From contig JAGTJM010000033.1 of the NCBI GenBank assembly GCA_020747015.1, positions 186,001 through 250,000 on the forward strand: a stretch of DNA of 64,000 bases. Reading direction: 5' to 3'. Positions 21,559 through 31,928 of the stretch are shown in pieces. Position 1 is the stretch's first letter. Each line of letters opens with the position of its first letter. A program made the translations under genes and the position numbers. The stretch comes from Pyrenochaeta sp. MPI-SDFR-AT-0127. Taxonomy: Eukaryota; Ascomycota; Dothideomycetes; Pleosporales; Cucurbitariaceae. The notes under the pieces were generated by a model that worked only from the letters and a program-made list of their open reading frames with translations, searched no databases and was not told where the DNA came from.

Positions 21559-24103
21559 TCAAAAGTCCTCCCGGTGCACAGCCAAGAAGGTCAAGCTCCA
21601 CAGCTGCCGAACATTGCTCTCTGTTGACGTAATGTCGCCTAGTTGCGTGACCTTGAAGCCATTGTCGTACCGCCAGCTCCACACCTCGTGGCTCAGTTGT
21701 GACTGGTTGGCCTCAATGATATCCCAGAGGCGATTATAGGCGGATAGGATTTTGCCGCGCAGTGTGGAGTCATTGCAGAAGTCTGGAGCATCGTTTGAAC
21801 CGCAGCGACCCAGCTGTCGCGATAAACCGGCACCCATCATGGCGAGCTGCCAGCTCCAAACTACAGTGCCGTGGTAGTCGTCTTGCGAGAATCCAGCGGC
21901 GAAGCCAGCGTTGCCCGAGTATGCTGGATTCGCAACGAACAGGCCCACCTCGCTTGAAAGACCGACAGGGAAGGGTTTTAGAATATGGTCCGCGGTCTGG
22001 CTGAGGTAGGCGCTGAGCTGGGTGTTGTTGGTAGTGTTGAGGAAGAAGTGGCGGAAGCAGTCGTCGGTATTCATAACGGGCACAACCGGACTACCAATGG
22101 AGCCGTCAAGGGCGAGACCATAGTATGTAACATCAGAGTCGATGCTGTTGGTGCTTGCAGGTACAGAGAGGCTACTAGCGTAACTCGAGACTAGAGATGT
22201 AGCTTGCGATTTGGGCACAGTAACCTGGAAGAAACGCAGAGTCTCATCCTCCCAGATCTGAGCATATCTAGAGACTGAATTAGTAAATGAAGTTTTGCGT
22301 ATGATAAACATGACTGCGAAGAACTTGAAGCAGCCCTGACGCTGTCATGGACGCCAGATGCAATGCACAGGTGTGGCCAAACGTTTGGGCTCTCGAAAAG
22401 CAGGTGACTTACCGATCCGCTGTATCCTTCCAATCTGAATGATCGGGGAAAAAGCCTGCACGGCTGAGCGCTGCAATGGCACGAAGACCAGCAGGCACAA
22501 GGGCAGTGTTCACATTGTACGGAATACGACCACCACCCAGCCCATTGTTTGAATCCCGCCATTCACCCACTGGCTCACCGTTATTAAGATGGATGAGATT
22601 CTCCTTGACCTGACTCTCAGCAAAAGGAGCTGCATTTCGCATGATCTTTTCGGCCGTGAGCTGAGCCAACTGCATGTAGTTGAGCCCACTATTCTCCGCG
22701 AGGAAAGTAGCTTTTGTGCCGAAGAATGCCTCAGCACGCTGCTTCCCTGGCTCAGTGTCGACAAAGTAGCGCTCCATGGCGATGGGAAGATAGAAATCCG
22801 TGTCGATCATCTTGTAGTCGCAGCGAGGCGCGGAGGACGTGATACCCTCTTGGCGATTGATCCAGGTCGCATAGTCGCCGAGGACCTCTTCATGACAAAC
22901 AGTCCCTGAAAGTTCGAGTCAGTTTACATCCATGATTATATAGTGTAGCTTTGCCTGAAGCACGTGGAATCTGGTGTCATTGGTGTCTGTGTATTAATAA
23001 TAGTTGGGGAAAGACAGTGTTGACGAGAAATTGAGCTATACGAACCATCGGCGCGATTAACCCGTTCCAAAACTGCTCCAATGACGGCCTCGATAGCGGC
23101 CTCGCTGAGAATTGGCTGCATCAAGAGCATAGAGATCATGCTGTCGCGACCAAAGTAGGTGAGAAAGCGCCAGGTACCAGCCAATAGCTTGTCCGTGTAA
23201 GACAGGAATGACAACGAGGTTGTCTGATCAGGGTTCTGCGATACTAGACCTGAAGCGGCATTTGTAAGAACTTCCTGTGGAGCTAGCTGTTCGAGCTGTG
23301 GGTAGTTGAAAGAGGCGTCAAATTGGTAGGTGCCGGAGCCAAATGTCAGCGTCCATGCTGCTTCTCGATTTAGCACTATCTGTAGCAAATATTAGCAGAT
23401 TATCCTGGAGTGCGCTTTAAATTGCAAGAATCTGAAGTGATGGTTGCAATCCAAAACTGATCGAAGATGAACAGTCATAGCTTACCGCTTGTGCGCCATT
23501 TAGAGGTGTGAAAGTTAGCCAGGTCGTGGTGACTCCATCGAACCATGTGCGATTGATAGTTGCGCCTCCGTCCTCACTTAACGAGAACCCAAAGCTACCT
23601 TGGAAGTCCTGGTTTGTTCTCCCACCCTCGGTGAAATCGCGGATCGTGCGAATGCTGCCCAAAATAGGCACTGTCAGCCTCGCCGTGTCGTTGAAATTAA
23701 GCACACCAGACACTCCAACACGTGCAGACTCGCTGATCGGATCCAGTGACTCTCCGCTTGCCGTTTTCTCCAATTTGATCCCAAGGGTGCCGTCTTGGCC
23801 GCTCTCAGGTGCAAAGAGCGCTAGAGCGCCGCTGTTTCCAGCAGGCCATGCCACGAGAAGGCGCGGCTTGACGATGTTAATGTTGCTGCCCGGCCGAGGA
23901 CTAGTGACGATGACATGGGAACTGGAGTGGCAATCCGAATAGAAATAGTTGTCGTGAGGCGCATCTGAAAGGTATAGCCTCGAGGCAGGTTCAGTGCACG
24001 GAGCGGTGGAATAGGTGGTATCTCGACGAGTGGTGTCGATGGCTGAAGCATTAGCAGCAGTCACTATAATGACTACTGTCAACAGAATCGCAATGAAAGC
24101 CAT
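21559..24103 (-). CDS. Secreted six-hairpin glycosidase-like protein
   Basis: Four exons on the minus strand: 24103-23486, 23379-23046, 22905-22413 and 22267-21559; 717 residues. The start at 24103 puts a clean signal peptide first (AFIAILLTVVIIVTAANASA); an ATG at 24142 would add 13 residues. The N-terminal third is a beta-rich domain. The C-terminal part has the (alpha/alpha)6 pattern seen in glycogen-debranching and GH63-like enzymes: TWRFLTYFGRDSMISMLL, HEEVLGDYATWINRQEG, CDYKMIDTDFYLP, and VWSWRYDNGF near the end. Acidic residues in FGRDS, HEE and MIDTD are candidate catalysts, but I cannot assign them. The family is common in plant-associated ascomycetes and its substrate is not settled. 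It lies between a pectate lyase and an AA9 LPMO. Confidence 0.82.
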
Positions 24104-25771
24104 CGTTGTCCTGATCAACTGGTCAGTGGATGGGCGCTGCATTGCGAATGTTGAGTATTCTTGTGAGTGGATTCTTCCTTACTTGACTCTGGACAGCTAT
24201 GGGGACTTGCTCAAGCACTTGGGCTATGATTCGACCATTCAACTTTCTGGTGATGCGAGCGTGTGGGCAGCTGGTGAGACAAACATTTCCTCGAGGACTC
24301 AGGGTGAATGATATAGAAGCTGGCGAACCGGGCACGCGCTAGGGTCAAGCAGCTTTTTCACCCCAGCGACAGGAGCGTGAAAGCAAACGGGACTATCCAT
24401 GACTTTGCCAGATCTGTTGATCCACCCTGGTGCATGCCTTTCCGCCCGTCCTCGAGTGAAGACGGTGGATGGACAGTCTGTGGGACGTCATAGCGTCAAT
24501 CGCCCCTTCTCCCATGCCCACGTTCAGCAGCCTTGCTAGGGCTAACATGGTTCTGAAGACTGACTGAAGAACAGGTCACGATGGCCAAATTGGTGGTTTT
24601 TGGATCTGGGGTAGAAGAGACATGGTTGGTCTGTGACACAACCCGATGATCTCGCTTGAATGGCGCCTTCCCGTTTGGAGCTCGGATCACCACAGGGGTC
24701 GCACCGTCGCCGCATCGCGCGTCATGGAGTTGCCTCATTCGCACTTGTTCACCGACATCGAATTCATTCTTATTACCGTTCCCCAGCACTAGACGCAAAA
24801 TGCACCTGTCCTTGTGCCCTGTTTCTAGAGCCATGCGCAGGGGTTTCGCCGGCGCCGTCATTTGCGCTGACTGGCGCTGTCCATACTCTTCTGGCCCCAG
24901 GACGACTCTCCGAACCACGCCTATCGTCAACTCCTCCTGACCTGGCAACAAGAACAATACATTGTGACTCCAGATTACTACCATAGCGCTGTTACAGTAA
25001 CAAAATCGAACCTGAGAGCATCTTCGCTACTGGCCCAGGGTCTAGAAGCTAGCTTTGCAGGAGAAGCCCACCACCTAGGCACGTGAGCACCCACTGGCAC
25101 ATGGAAGCCTCGAAAAACTGGGTTGCGCTGTTACACGGCATAAGAGTCAAGGATCAACACTTTGTCGGCCTCCAGCGTGGTGATTTACCCGCGCCATCCG
25201 CTTCCATCCTCGCCCGATATTGCGGCTCCTCTGCACATTTGCAGGCATGCTGGCGTGCGCATCCGCTCGCTACACCTGCATGCGATAGCTTTCCAGCATC
25301 TCACAAGACCTCTCAGTTTATGTAACTTATACTTCCCCAAGTCTGCATCAACCCATGCCGCAAACCCCACCCGCGTGCGAAATGACAGGACTTGTTGTCC
25401 TACTAAGAAATATTTCCACAATCAATACTGTACATGCTTTTTGAGAAGGTTCTCCACTATCGCTCCTACGGTGTGAGGTATATTGGCACTTTGGCCGACG
25501 AATTGCTTGGCGGTTTCGAAATGAAACCACCTATCGCTAAATCTAGGGTAAATTCAGGTGTGTGATCGACATACTATCATCATAAAAGATGCTATACCGA
25601 GCACCAGAAAACACTTTCTGTGGGCCAGTAATGAAAGGTTGACACCGTGCGACGTTTGACAGCTGCTTAGCAGCTGTCAGTATTCTATTGATATGCTCCT
25701 GACCAGGCCATGCCTGACTTCCTTGCGTCTTCTATCCTGAAAGTCGCAGCCAACTCTAGCAAACCGCTGCC
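24104..25771. other. Divergent intergenic region between the glycosidase and AA9
   Basis: About 1.7 kb with no convincing gene. It holds a perfect inverted repeat at 25657-25679 (listed separately) and presumably both promoters. Confidence 0.55.
25657..25679. repeat. Perfect 10-bp inverted repeat with two E-boxes upstream of AA9
   Basis: TGACAGCTGC at 25657-25666 and its exact reverse complement at 25670-25679, separated by TTA. Each arm contains the palindrome CAGCTG, an E-box of the CANNTG class bound by bHLH factors. The centre is about 104 bp upstream of the AA9 start codon. Confidence 0.8.
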
Positions 25772-26587
25772 ATGATGTACAACAAAGTTGCGCTTGCGCT
25801 GTATTCTATCCTTCCTCTTGTTACAGCACATGGTCGCATCACAAATATCACTACATCCAACGGCACCGTTTACGGAGGTTGGGATCCAGAATTGGCTCTA
25901 TCATCAAACCCCGCGCCTCCTCTCGCAGCTTGGACTGCTTCCAACCTAGGTAACATCTTTGTCTCGCCCTCACACTTCAATACTTCCGACATTTCATGCC
26001 ACTACAATGCCACACCTGGCGCTCTACACGTCGACACAACATCGGGCGACATACTAAAGCTGCAATGGAACGAGTGGCCCGTCTCACATGTTGGACCAGT
26101 GTTGACATGCCTGGCAGCATGTAATGGCAGCTGTGCAAACGTGGACAAAACGAAACTGGAATGGGTCAAGATCGACGAGCTTGGATGGCTGAATAGTACA
26201 GGTTGGGAAACAAACATGCTGGGCGGAACTTGGGCAACCGACGTGCTCATCGCAAACAACTACGCATGGAGAGTCAGAATTCCCGAGGCTCTTGCCGAAG
26301 GAAATTACGTTCTACGTCACGAAATCCTGGCCCTGCACGTCGCAAACGAATTGGACGGACTACAAGCCTACCCACAATGCGTAAACTTGAGGATTGCCAA
26401 GAGGACAAGCGGAGAGCAGAAGAAGCCTTTTGACGCTGGAGTGTTGGGCCCAGCATTGTATGGAATGAAGGATTCTGGTGTATTGGTCGATGTCCATAAG
26501 AATATCACAGGCTACGCAATCCCAGGCCCCAAGTTATGGAGCAGTGCTACCCCGCTGAAACAGCCGAATCAGAAGAGGTGGTTATGA
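25772..26587 (+). CDS. AA9 lytic polysaccharide monooxygenase
   Basis: Intronless, 271 residues. A 19-residue signal peptide ends right before His20 (LPLVTA / HGRI), which becomes the N-terminal copper ligand of the histidine brace. The second brace His is His106 in WPVSHVGPV. The conserved LRHEILALH block (residues 181-189) and QAYPQC, with the axial Tyr200, follow. The enzyme cleaves cellulose or related glucans by copper-dependent oxidation and needs an electron donor plus O2 or H2O2. No CBM1 or GPI signal is present; the last 60 residues form a short extension after the catalytic domain. Several N-x-S/T sites suggest glycosylation. Its neighbour on the left is a divergent secreted glycosidase. 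Confidence 0.92.
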   Translation: MMYNKVALALYSILPLVTAHGRITNITTSNGTVYGGWDPELALSSNPAPPLAAWTASNLGNIFVSPSHFNTSDISCHYNATPGALHVDTTSGDILKLQWNEWPVSHVGPVLTCLAACNGSCANVDKTKLEWVKIDELGWLNSTGWETNMLGGTWATDVLIANNYAWRVRIPEALAEGNYVLRHEILALHVANELDGLQAYPQCVNLRIAKRTSGEQKKPFDAGVLGPALYGMKDSGVLVDVHKNITGYAIPGPKLWSSATPLKQPNQKRWL

Positions 26588-26999
26588 TGGACAGTACGAT
26601 GAAGGCATTGTAAAAAGGGACTTGAAAAGGTGGCGTCCGATGTGATTTTTTGTATATAACTTTGCCCTCCACGGATTAGCTTGAGGTCAAAGACTAGTCG
26701 TGAGATGTGGCGCTATTCTAAGAGAATTTCTGGCTTTATTACTATTTTTTGCGCAAAGAATGAGGCTAATTTTTGATACTCATACGGAATGCCCGAACAG
26801 GCTTATCCGCGAAGAATGCTTAGGACTATCGAAATCGCATATGTACCCAACGCATATATCACGGCTAGAGATTCCAGAACCATGAACTTTTTGAATGTTC
26901 AAAATTCCAAGCCCTCGGCGCTCAATTACGAATTTCAACTTCCTCGAAAATCTTTCCTCCGCTCAGCGAGCCTCTCCAACGCGCTCTATGTGCTTCTTT
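26588..26999. other. Convergent intergenic region
   Basis: AT-rich 3' sequence between AA9 (+) and the first ankyrin gene (-). Nothing else seen. Confidence 0.6.
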
Positions 27000-28288
27000 T
27001 CAAGGACTCTTCGAGTTTTGGTAACTCTTGAAAAACAATTTTGCTATTGTATTATGGGAAACAGGGACCAGATCAAGTTTTGCGCCATGCAAGAAAAGAA
27101 GACGGCATATTCCTGCTTGTTCCTTTTTGAGCGCGGCGTGAAGAGGTCGATCTATATTCTCGAGATAGCTAGGTCCATCAGGGTTTGCTCCGAGATCAAG
27201 CAACGCCTGAACGACTGGCATTGAATTTCGAAAGATCGCAGTCAGAAGTGGGTATTCGCGGTGGGCGACTTCGTCGAGTCGCAGGCGGCCCGCTTCGAAG
27301 AATTGAAGAGCAATTTTCGCATAGTCGTGCCTGCAGCTCATGTCGAATGCGTTGTATAAACAATCGATGCTCGCTTGGCTATCGGTGTTCAAGACAATGC
27401 GAGCCAATCTTTCATCTCCTGTCTTCACAGCTGCTTGGAGCCATGTTTCCATGCACTCATGAGTCGCAAAGCCAAAGATGTAGTCATATGTCTGGATAAG
27501 CTGCTTTGAAATTTCATAGCGTTGAAGTTCGATCCCTGTGCAGATTGCTAAGGTGAAGCAGCGGCGGCTGAAGGCCGGAGATTTGGCGCCTGGTTGAGCG
27601 TTTTCGTGAACTGCGTGTTGCGCTATAACCTGAACTACATTCAAGTGCCCTGCGTAGACAGCAGCATCGAGCGGGTATCCAAAAGCAGCTGATTTCTTCC
27701 ACATAAGATGATGGTCCCTGAATGCGAGCTCTTGAACACGTTCTAGGTTTCCTGCAGCGGCCGCGGCAGCAACTCGGTTAGAAGGATTTGTAACATCGAT
27801 GGGGTTTCTCAGAAGTTGGTTTTGACCCCTGTTCGTAATGTTGAGAACCCAGGAATAAGCGCACGTATTAGACTTTACAAGAAGCTCGCAAAGGGCTTTT
27901 CGCAGCGCTGTTTCCGCCTCGTTGCTCTTGATGCATGAACTCACTTCGAGCATCGTGTCGCGGATAAAATTTGGTAGAAAGTCGTGCACAAACCCATTGA
28001 GCTTTATGCTTCGCAGGAACAGAAACTTGGCAAGATAGTTGTTGAGGATCTTGCGGCCGAGCCGGTTCTTGATATATGCGTTCAGCTTTGGTTTGGCGAG
28101 TATTTCGTAATCGAAGTAAGAGCAGAATGCTTCTTTTGAGTAGGATTAGTTCAGGCTTTTGGAAGCATTCTGCTTCTGTACTTACTGCATGTTCCTCTCA
28201 ACTTCCAAGCCTCAACAATGCCAAATTTGTTGACGAATACCTGGACAATGCGCTGGAACACCTCTGGTGGCATCTCCAATAGCTCCAT
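27000..28288 (-). CDS. F-box-like plus ankyrin-repeat protein, copy A
   Basis: Two exons on the minus strand: 28288-28186 and 28132-27000, with a 53-nt intron (GTAAGT...AAAAG) after the first base of the codon following TGC; 411 residues. The N-terminus (MELLEMPPEVFQRIVQVFVN, then AWKLRGTC) is an F-box-like helix pair. The C-terminal half has degenerate ankyrin repeats, best seen as AAAAGNLERVQELAF, YPLDAAVYAGHLNVVQVI, PLLTAIFRNSMPVVQALLDL with GANPD, and PLHAALKKEQAGICRLL. It is probably an intracellular scaffold or ubiquitin-ligase receptor of unknown target. Copy B at 29.7-31.1 kb has the same architecture, orientation and intron position. A 13-bp inverted repeat pairs the intron with its own 3' splice site. 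Confidence 0.8.
28121..28174. repeat. 13-bp inverted repeat across the intron and 3' splice site of ankyrin copy A
   Basis: AGCAGAATGCTTC at 28121-28133 and its exact reverse complement GAAGCATTCTGCT at 28162-28174, with a 28-nt spacer. On the minus-strand transcript one arm lies 10 nt inside the intron and the other begins at the last intron base and runs 12 nt into exon 2, so the pre-mRNA could form a 13-bp stem with the branch-point region in the loop. Confidence 0.85.
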
Positions 28289-29712
28289 GGTGGTTAGTGC
28301 TGGGTCTGGCGTTGAGTTGCCTTTCGTTGGCCTCGGAGAGTAGAGAGAAGAAGTGTGAATGACTGAAGAGCAATAAGAGCAGTTCACGTGCTTGGGTAAA
28401 TTTAGTACAGGCCTTCAACAAGGTAAAGGTAGAGCGAATCTCAGGAACGAAGCTCGCATCGCCTGGATATGGTAAGGTGACAAAGCGGCGATATCACAAC
28501 TACAAACACAAGCTATCGGTTACAAACAAAGTGAGAGAAACAAAGAAGAACCATTCCTCAATCAACCCCGCAACACAGCCCTGGACATGTGGAGGCAGAC
28601 ATCCAGCGAGATAGATGTACCAAATGGTCCGTTTCATGTTCGGTCGCATTTTATGGTAATTCGTTAGCGGTGGTGGTGTAGCTGAAATATGATCAGGATA
28701 CAGATAGCAGCGGTAAAGCAGCATAATCAAACCTTCAGACAATCAGCTGTTCAGATTCCAATTAGGCAGAATTGATACCTCGCTATAGAGCCTGCACGAA
28801 ACCGAAGGCTTTACCTCCAAATACCGCCAATCATGGTGAACAATCATTTTGTATATCTGCTAATACTCCACAATCATTCCGTATCAACCATGTATAGGTT
28901 AGAAATTCTTGGGCCATAGACGCAAGCTACAAGTAGAGACATACGATCTGAAAAACACATAAAGTTTGGAAAAAGCAAAAATAGTTCGCTCTTTATTCGA
29001 TAATCACTTAGTGGCGCATGCTGTACATAATCTGGGGCCGTGATCCACATCATACGGTGCCACGCATGATCACGTTAAGCATACATTCGAAAATTGATAA
29101 GGCAAAGTAATCGGATTAATTCTGGTTATACTTAGGTTCGCTAATTGGGAGTGATCTATTGAGGAAAGCGGGTGGAGGAAAATTGAACATGGGGAAATGA
29201 TTGAAACAGACATGATGACTTCGTGATGGTCCACATAGCTTTTGAAGATATAGTCTTCGAAATAGACGTGAATGTGTAGAATGAGGCTGATGAGGAGATT
29301 TGAGTTTGCCCACACCTCTGGGACGGTGTTGAGACGCGCGGATGACGAACCGAGTATCTTGTTAACGAAGTCATTTAAATCATGTTTGAACATCGGGCTT
29401 CATAAAACTTGTCGAGAACCTGAATGGACTTGGGGGAGCTACATTTTCCTAACCAGAACCAAAAGCGTTGCACACGATGCTTGTTCGTTGTATGCTCTAG
29501 GATCGCAGAACGCTAGTACAAAAATTGTTCTCAGACCACATGCAAGTGGCTTCAAAGGTTGAGCAAGCGCTCCAAATACAACTCTTACATGGTATGCTGC
29601 ATATGAAGGACACATAAAGCCGACAATATTGATATCGTTGTAGGGCAATCGGGCCCCATCGGTCGCTAAAGTCACATGCTTGCCCCATTCATTACACGGA
29701 ACATCCTACCAG
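28289..29712. other. Intergenic region between the two ankyrin paralogues
   Basis: AT-rich, no recognisable gene. An open frame at 29070-29393 (-) of 107 codons has no known motif. The segment probably holds the promoter of copy A and the 3' end of copy B. Confidence 0.5.
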
Positions 29713-31142
29713 CTACTTCTTGGTGGCGTTCTGAAGAAGTTCAATGATGTTTTTCCGTCCCCGCTTCTTTGCTTCTTTAAGAGGCGACCTCCAACCTTCG
29801 TGTGATTCTGGATTCGCACCGTGGTCGAGCAGAAACTTGACATGCTCCGTGTTTCCAGACTGTACCGCATGCCAAAGCACCGACACACCACCATTCGCAT
29901 ATGGAGTACCGTCTATATCGACACCGAAATCGAGCAACACTTTGGCATGACAGTATTTTTTGTTATCTAAGACAACTTTGAGGGGTGTTGTGCTATTGGA
30001 GCGGTGCGCATTAACCAACCCATCATGAATTAGTCGATGCAAGACCTTCCCATTTCCTCGGTTGAAGAGATATCGGAGGTCTTCATTCGCAAATTTCAAA
30101 GCCCCATTGTGTAGGCATCGAAGAGCGGGGTAGATGAGGTCCACATTGTCGCGCTCCAAGCACTCTATCATAGTCGCGCTTCTTATGTCATGGGTTCGAG
30201 AATTGGCTTCTGGATGTTCCGCCAGGAATTCGTAGAGCAATTGGCCTATTTCTGTGAACCCCTCCCGGATAGTGATGGATATTGCATCCTGGAAATGCCA
30301 GGGCTGGAACCATTGGACGCGTCCGATTTCTATCCATTGAGCGCGAGTAAATGGAAAGAGTCCAGTCATGCGCTTGAGTGCATCGCGAATCAGCTCCAGC
30401 AGGGAGCGAGTAGTACATATCTTTCCGGACCCGACAGCAGCACAAAGAAGGTTGGAATACGGATACATGTATGTATAGCGTGGGCAGCCTACAGTAGAGA
30501 AGAAATCTAATGTTTTCTGGCTACCTACAGCTGCAGCAGTAGCTGTTAACAGAAATTCCTGAACATTCGGCATCATGTCAGCGTAACGCAGATCTGTTTT
30601 AAATCCCGATCGTTTATCTAAAAGCAGCCTGTCGTACAAGCAAGTGTCTTGGCTGTTCGCGAGAAAGGACTTGCAGATATCGTCCCGATAGCGAGACCGT
30701 AGAGAGTTGGAGTGCGATCCTTCATAACGAAGCAGCGCATCCGCAACGTCGCGAGCAAGCGTGATTAGGTGAGAGTGAAATCCATTAGCTGCCTCTACTC
30801 TGGCTCGAAGAAAAGAATAGCTGTGGGCCTCTAGAAAGCGTTTGGAAAGGTCTCGCCGGCTGCGGTGTTGCACCATACTAATACCCTCAGGGACTCGAAA
30901 TGACTCAGCCGGCCGAAGGGATATGACATTATAGAATATCTCAGCGGCAAATGTTTCTAGCCTGGTCAGAATGCTTACTTATTATTGTATGAAACATCGA
31001 GCTCACTGCACACAGGTCTATATTGGAAGGCGTTAAACACGCCCACATCCTCGACGAGCAGGTGAATGATGTGGGCGAAGATTTCGGGCGTCATATCAAG
31101 TAGTTTCAAGTCTGAATCGAAGTATGGTCGTGGCTGTGCCAT
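29713..31142 (-). CDS. F-box-like plus ankyrin-repeat protein, copy B
   Basis: Two exons on the minus strand: 31142-31007 and 30956-29713, with a 50-nt intron (GTGAGC...GCTAG); 459 residues. This splice joins QYRPVC to KTFAAEIFYN, recreating the same helix found in copy A (LRGTC/KAFCSYF). The intron falls after TGC A in both genes. The N-terminal LLDMTPEIFAHIIHLLV is F-box-like. The C-terminus carries clear ankyrin repeats: TPLKVVLDNKKYCHAKVLLD, VSVLWHAVQSGNTEHVKFLL and RSPLKEAKKRGRKNIIELLQ. Function is unknown; a protein-binding scaffold is likely. An upstream in-frame ATG at 31262 is possible, but the shorter start fits copy A better. Confidence 0.8.
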
Positions 31143-31928
31143 CTTGAGGACTTGATTGATGGCCAGAGGCTTATGTTTGAAATGAAGTGGTGGGAGAATG
31201 AGGCTCGGCTGTGCAAGTCGAAAGAAAGCGAGATGCTCAGCTCTTGTCATCACGTGACACATACAAGATCAATGCATTGCGTGCTTTTCGAACATCGGAT
31301 TCTAGGCCGAGTGAAAAGTGAATAAAGTAGAATGGATAAGTATGCAATATCTAAACGGGGTGTATGGGCCACAAAATCGAATAGCAAAAAAGTTCTAGGT
31401 AACGTGCGTAGGCGAAGGTATGAACGTGCTGGGCACGGACATGAATCTAATTCGAAGTAGATCAAAGCTCTTGACATAACATGTTGCTTCCTTTTCCACG
31501 AATTGAGTGTATCGGAATTTGGAAATGATTGAGTCGTTAGCGCCATTCCCAGGTTTGCCATCTCCTCATGTGTCGAACCTATTCACGAGTCGACCACGCT
31601 GCAGTTGCCTTGTAGCCAAATGGTTTTTAAAGATTCTTAGGAGAATGCAGAACTGAGTAAGACAGAACCTTGTAAGAGGAGGTGTGTATCTTTAATGGTC
31701 GGCCAAGCCATCGGTGCCTTGTCAGACTCGATATTTGGATCCTTCGCACAAGCTCAGCCACAATGCTACGACGACCACTTCCTAGTTTTGAAAAGCATTC
31801 CCTTAGCTTAGGCGGTGACTAGAATATGAGTTCTAATTCCAACTCTGCCGTTTTTTTCGCAATTTACCACACGTGGCAACCCGCTGGTCAGTAATGAATG
31901 TGCACCTGCAAGGCGTAGATTGAAGATC
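31143..31928. other. Divergent intergenic region
   Basis: Promoters for ankyrin copy B (-) and the Zn2Cys6 factor (+). A T-run at 31851-31857 follows a tRNA-like stretch that does not fold into a full tRNA (see rejected items). No gene seen. Confidence 0.5.

Noticed and set aside
29070..29393. 107-codon minus-strand frame between the ankyrin paralogues
   Set aside because: No recognisable motif, no splice partners, AT-rich composition, and overlapping frames of similar length.
31801..31860. tRNA-like sequence: an A-box-like stretch, a CAT-containing stem-loop on the minus strand and a T-run
   Set aside because: The stem-loop has a 6-nt rather than 7-nt loop, no T-arm or matching acceptor stem exists, and the total length is too short for a tRNA.
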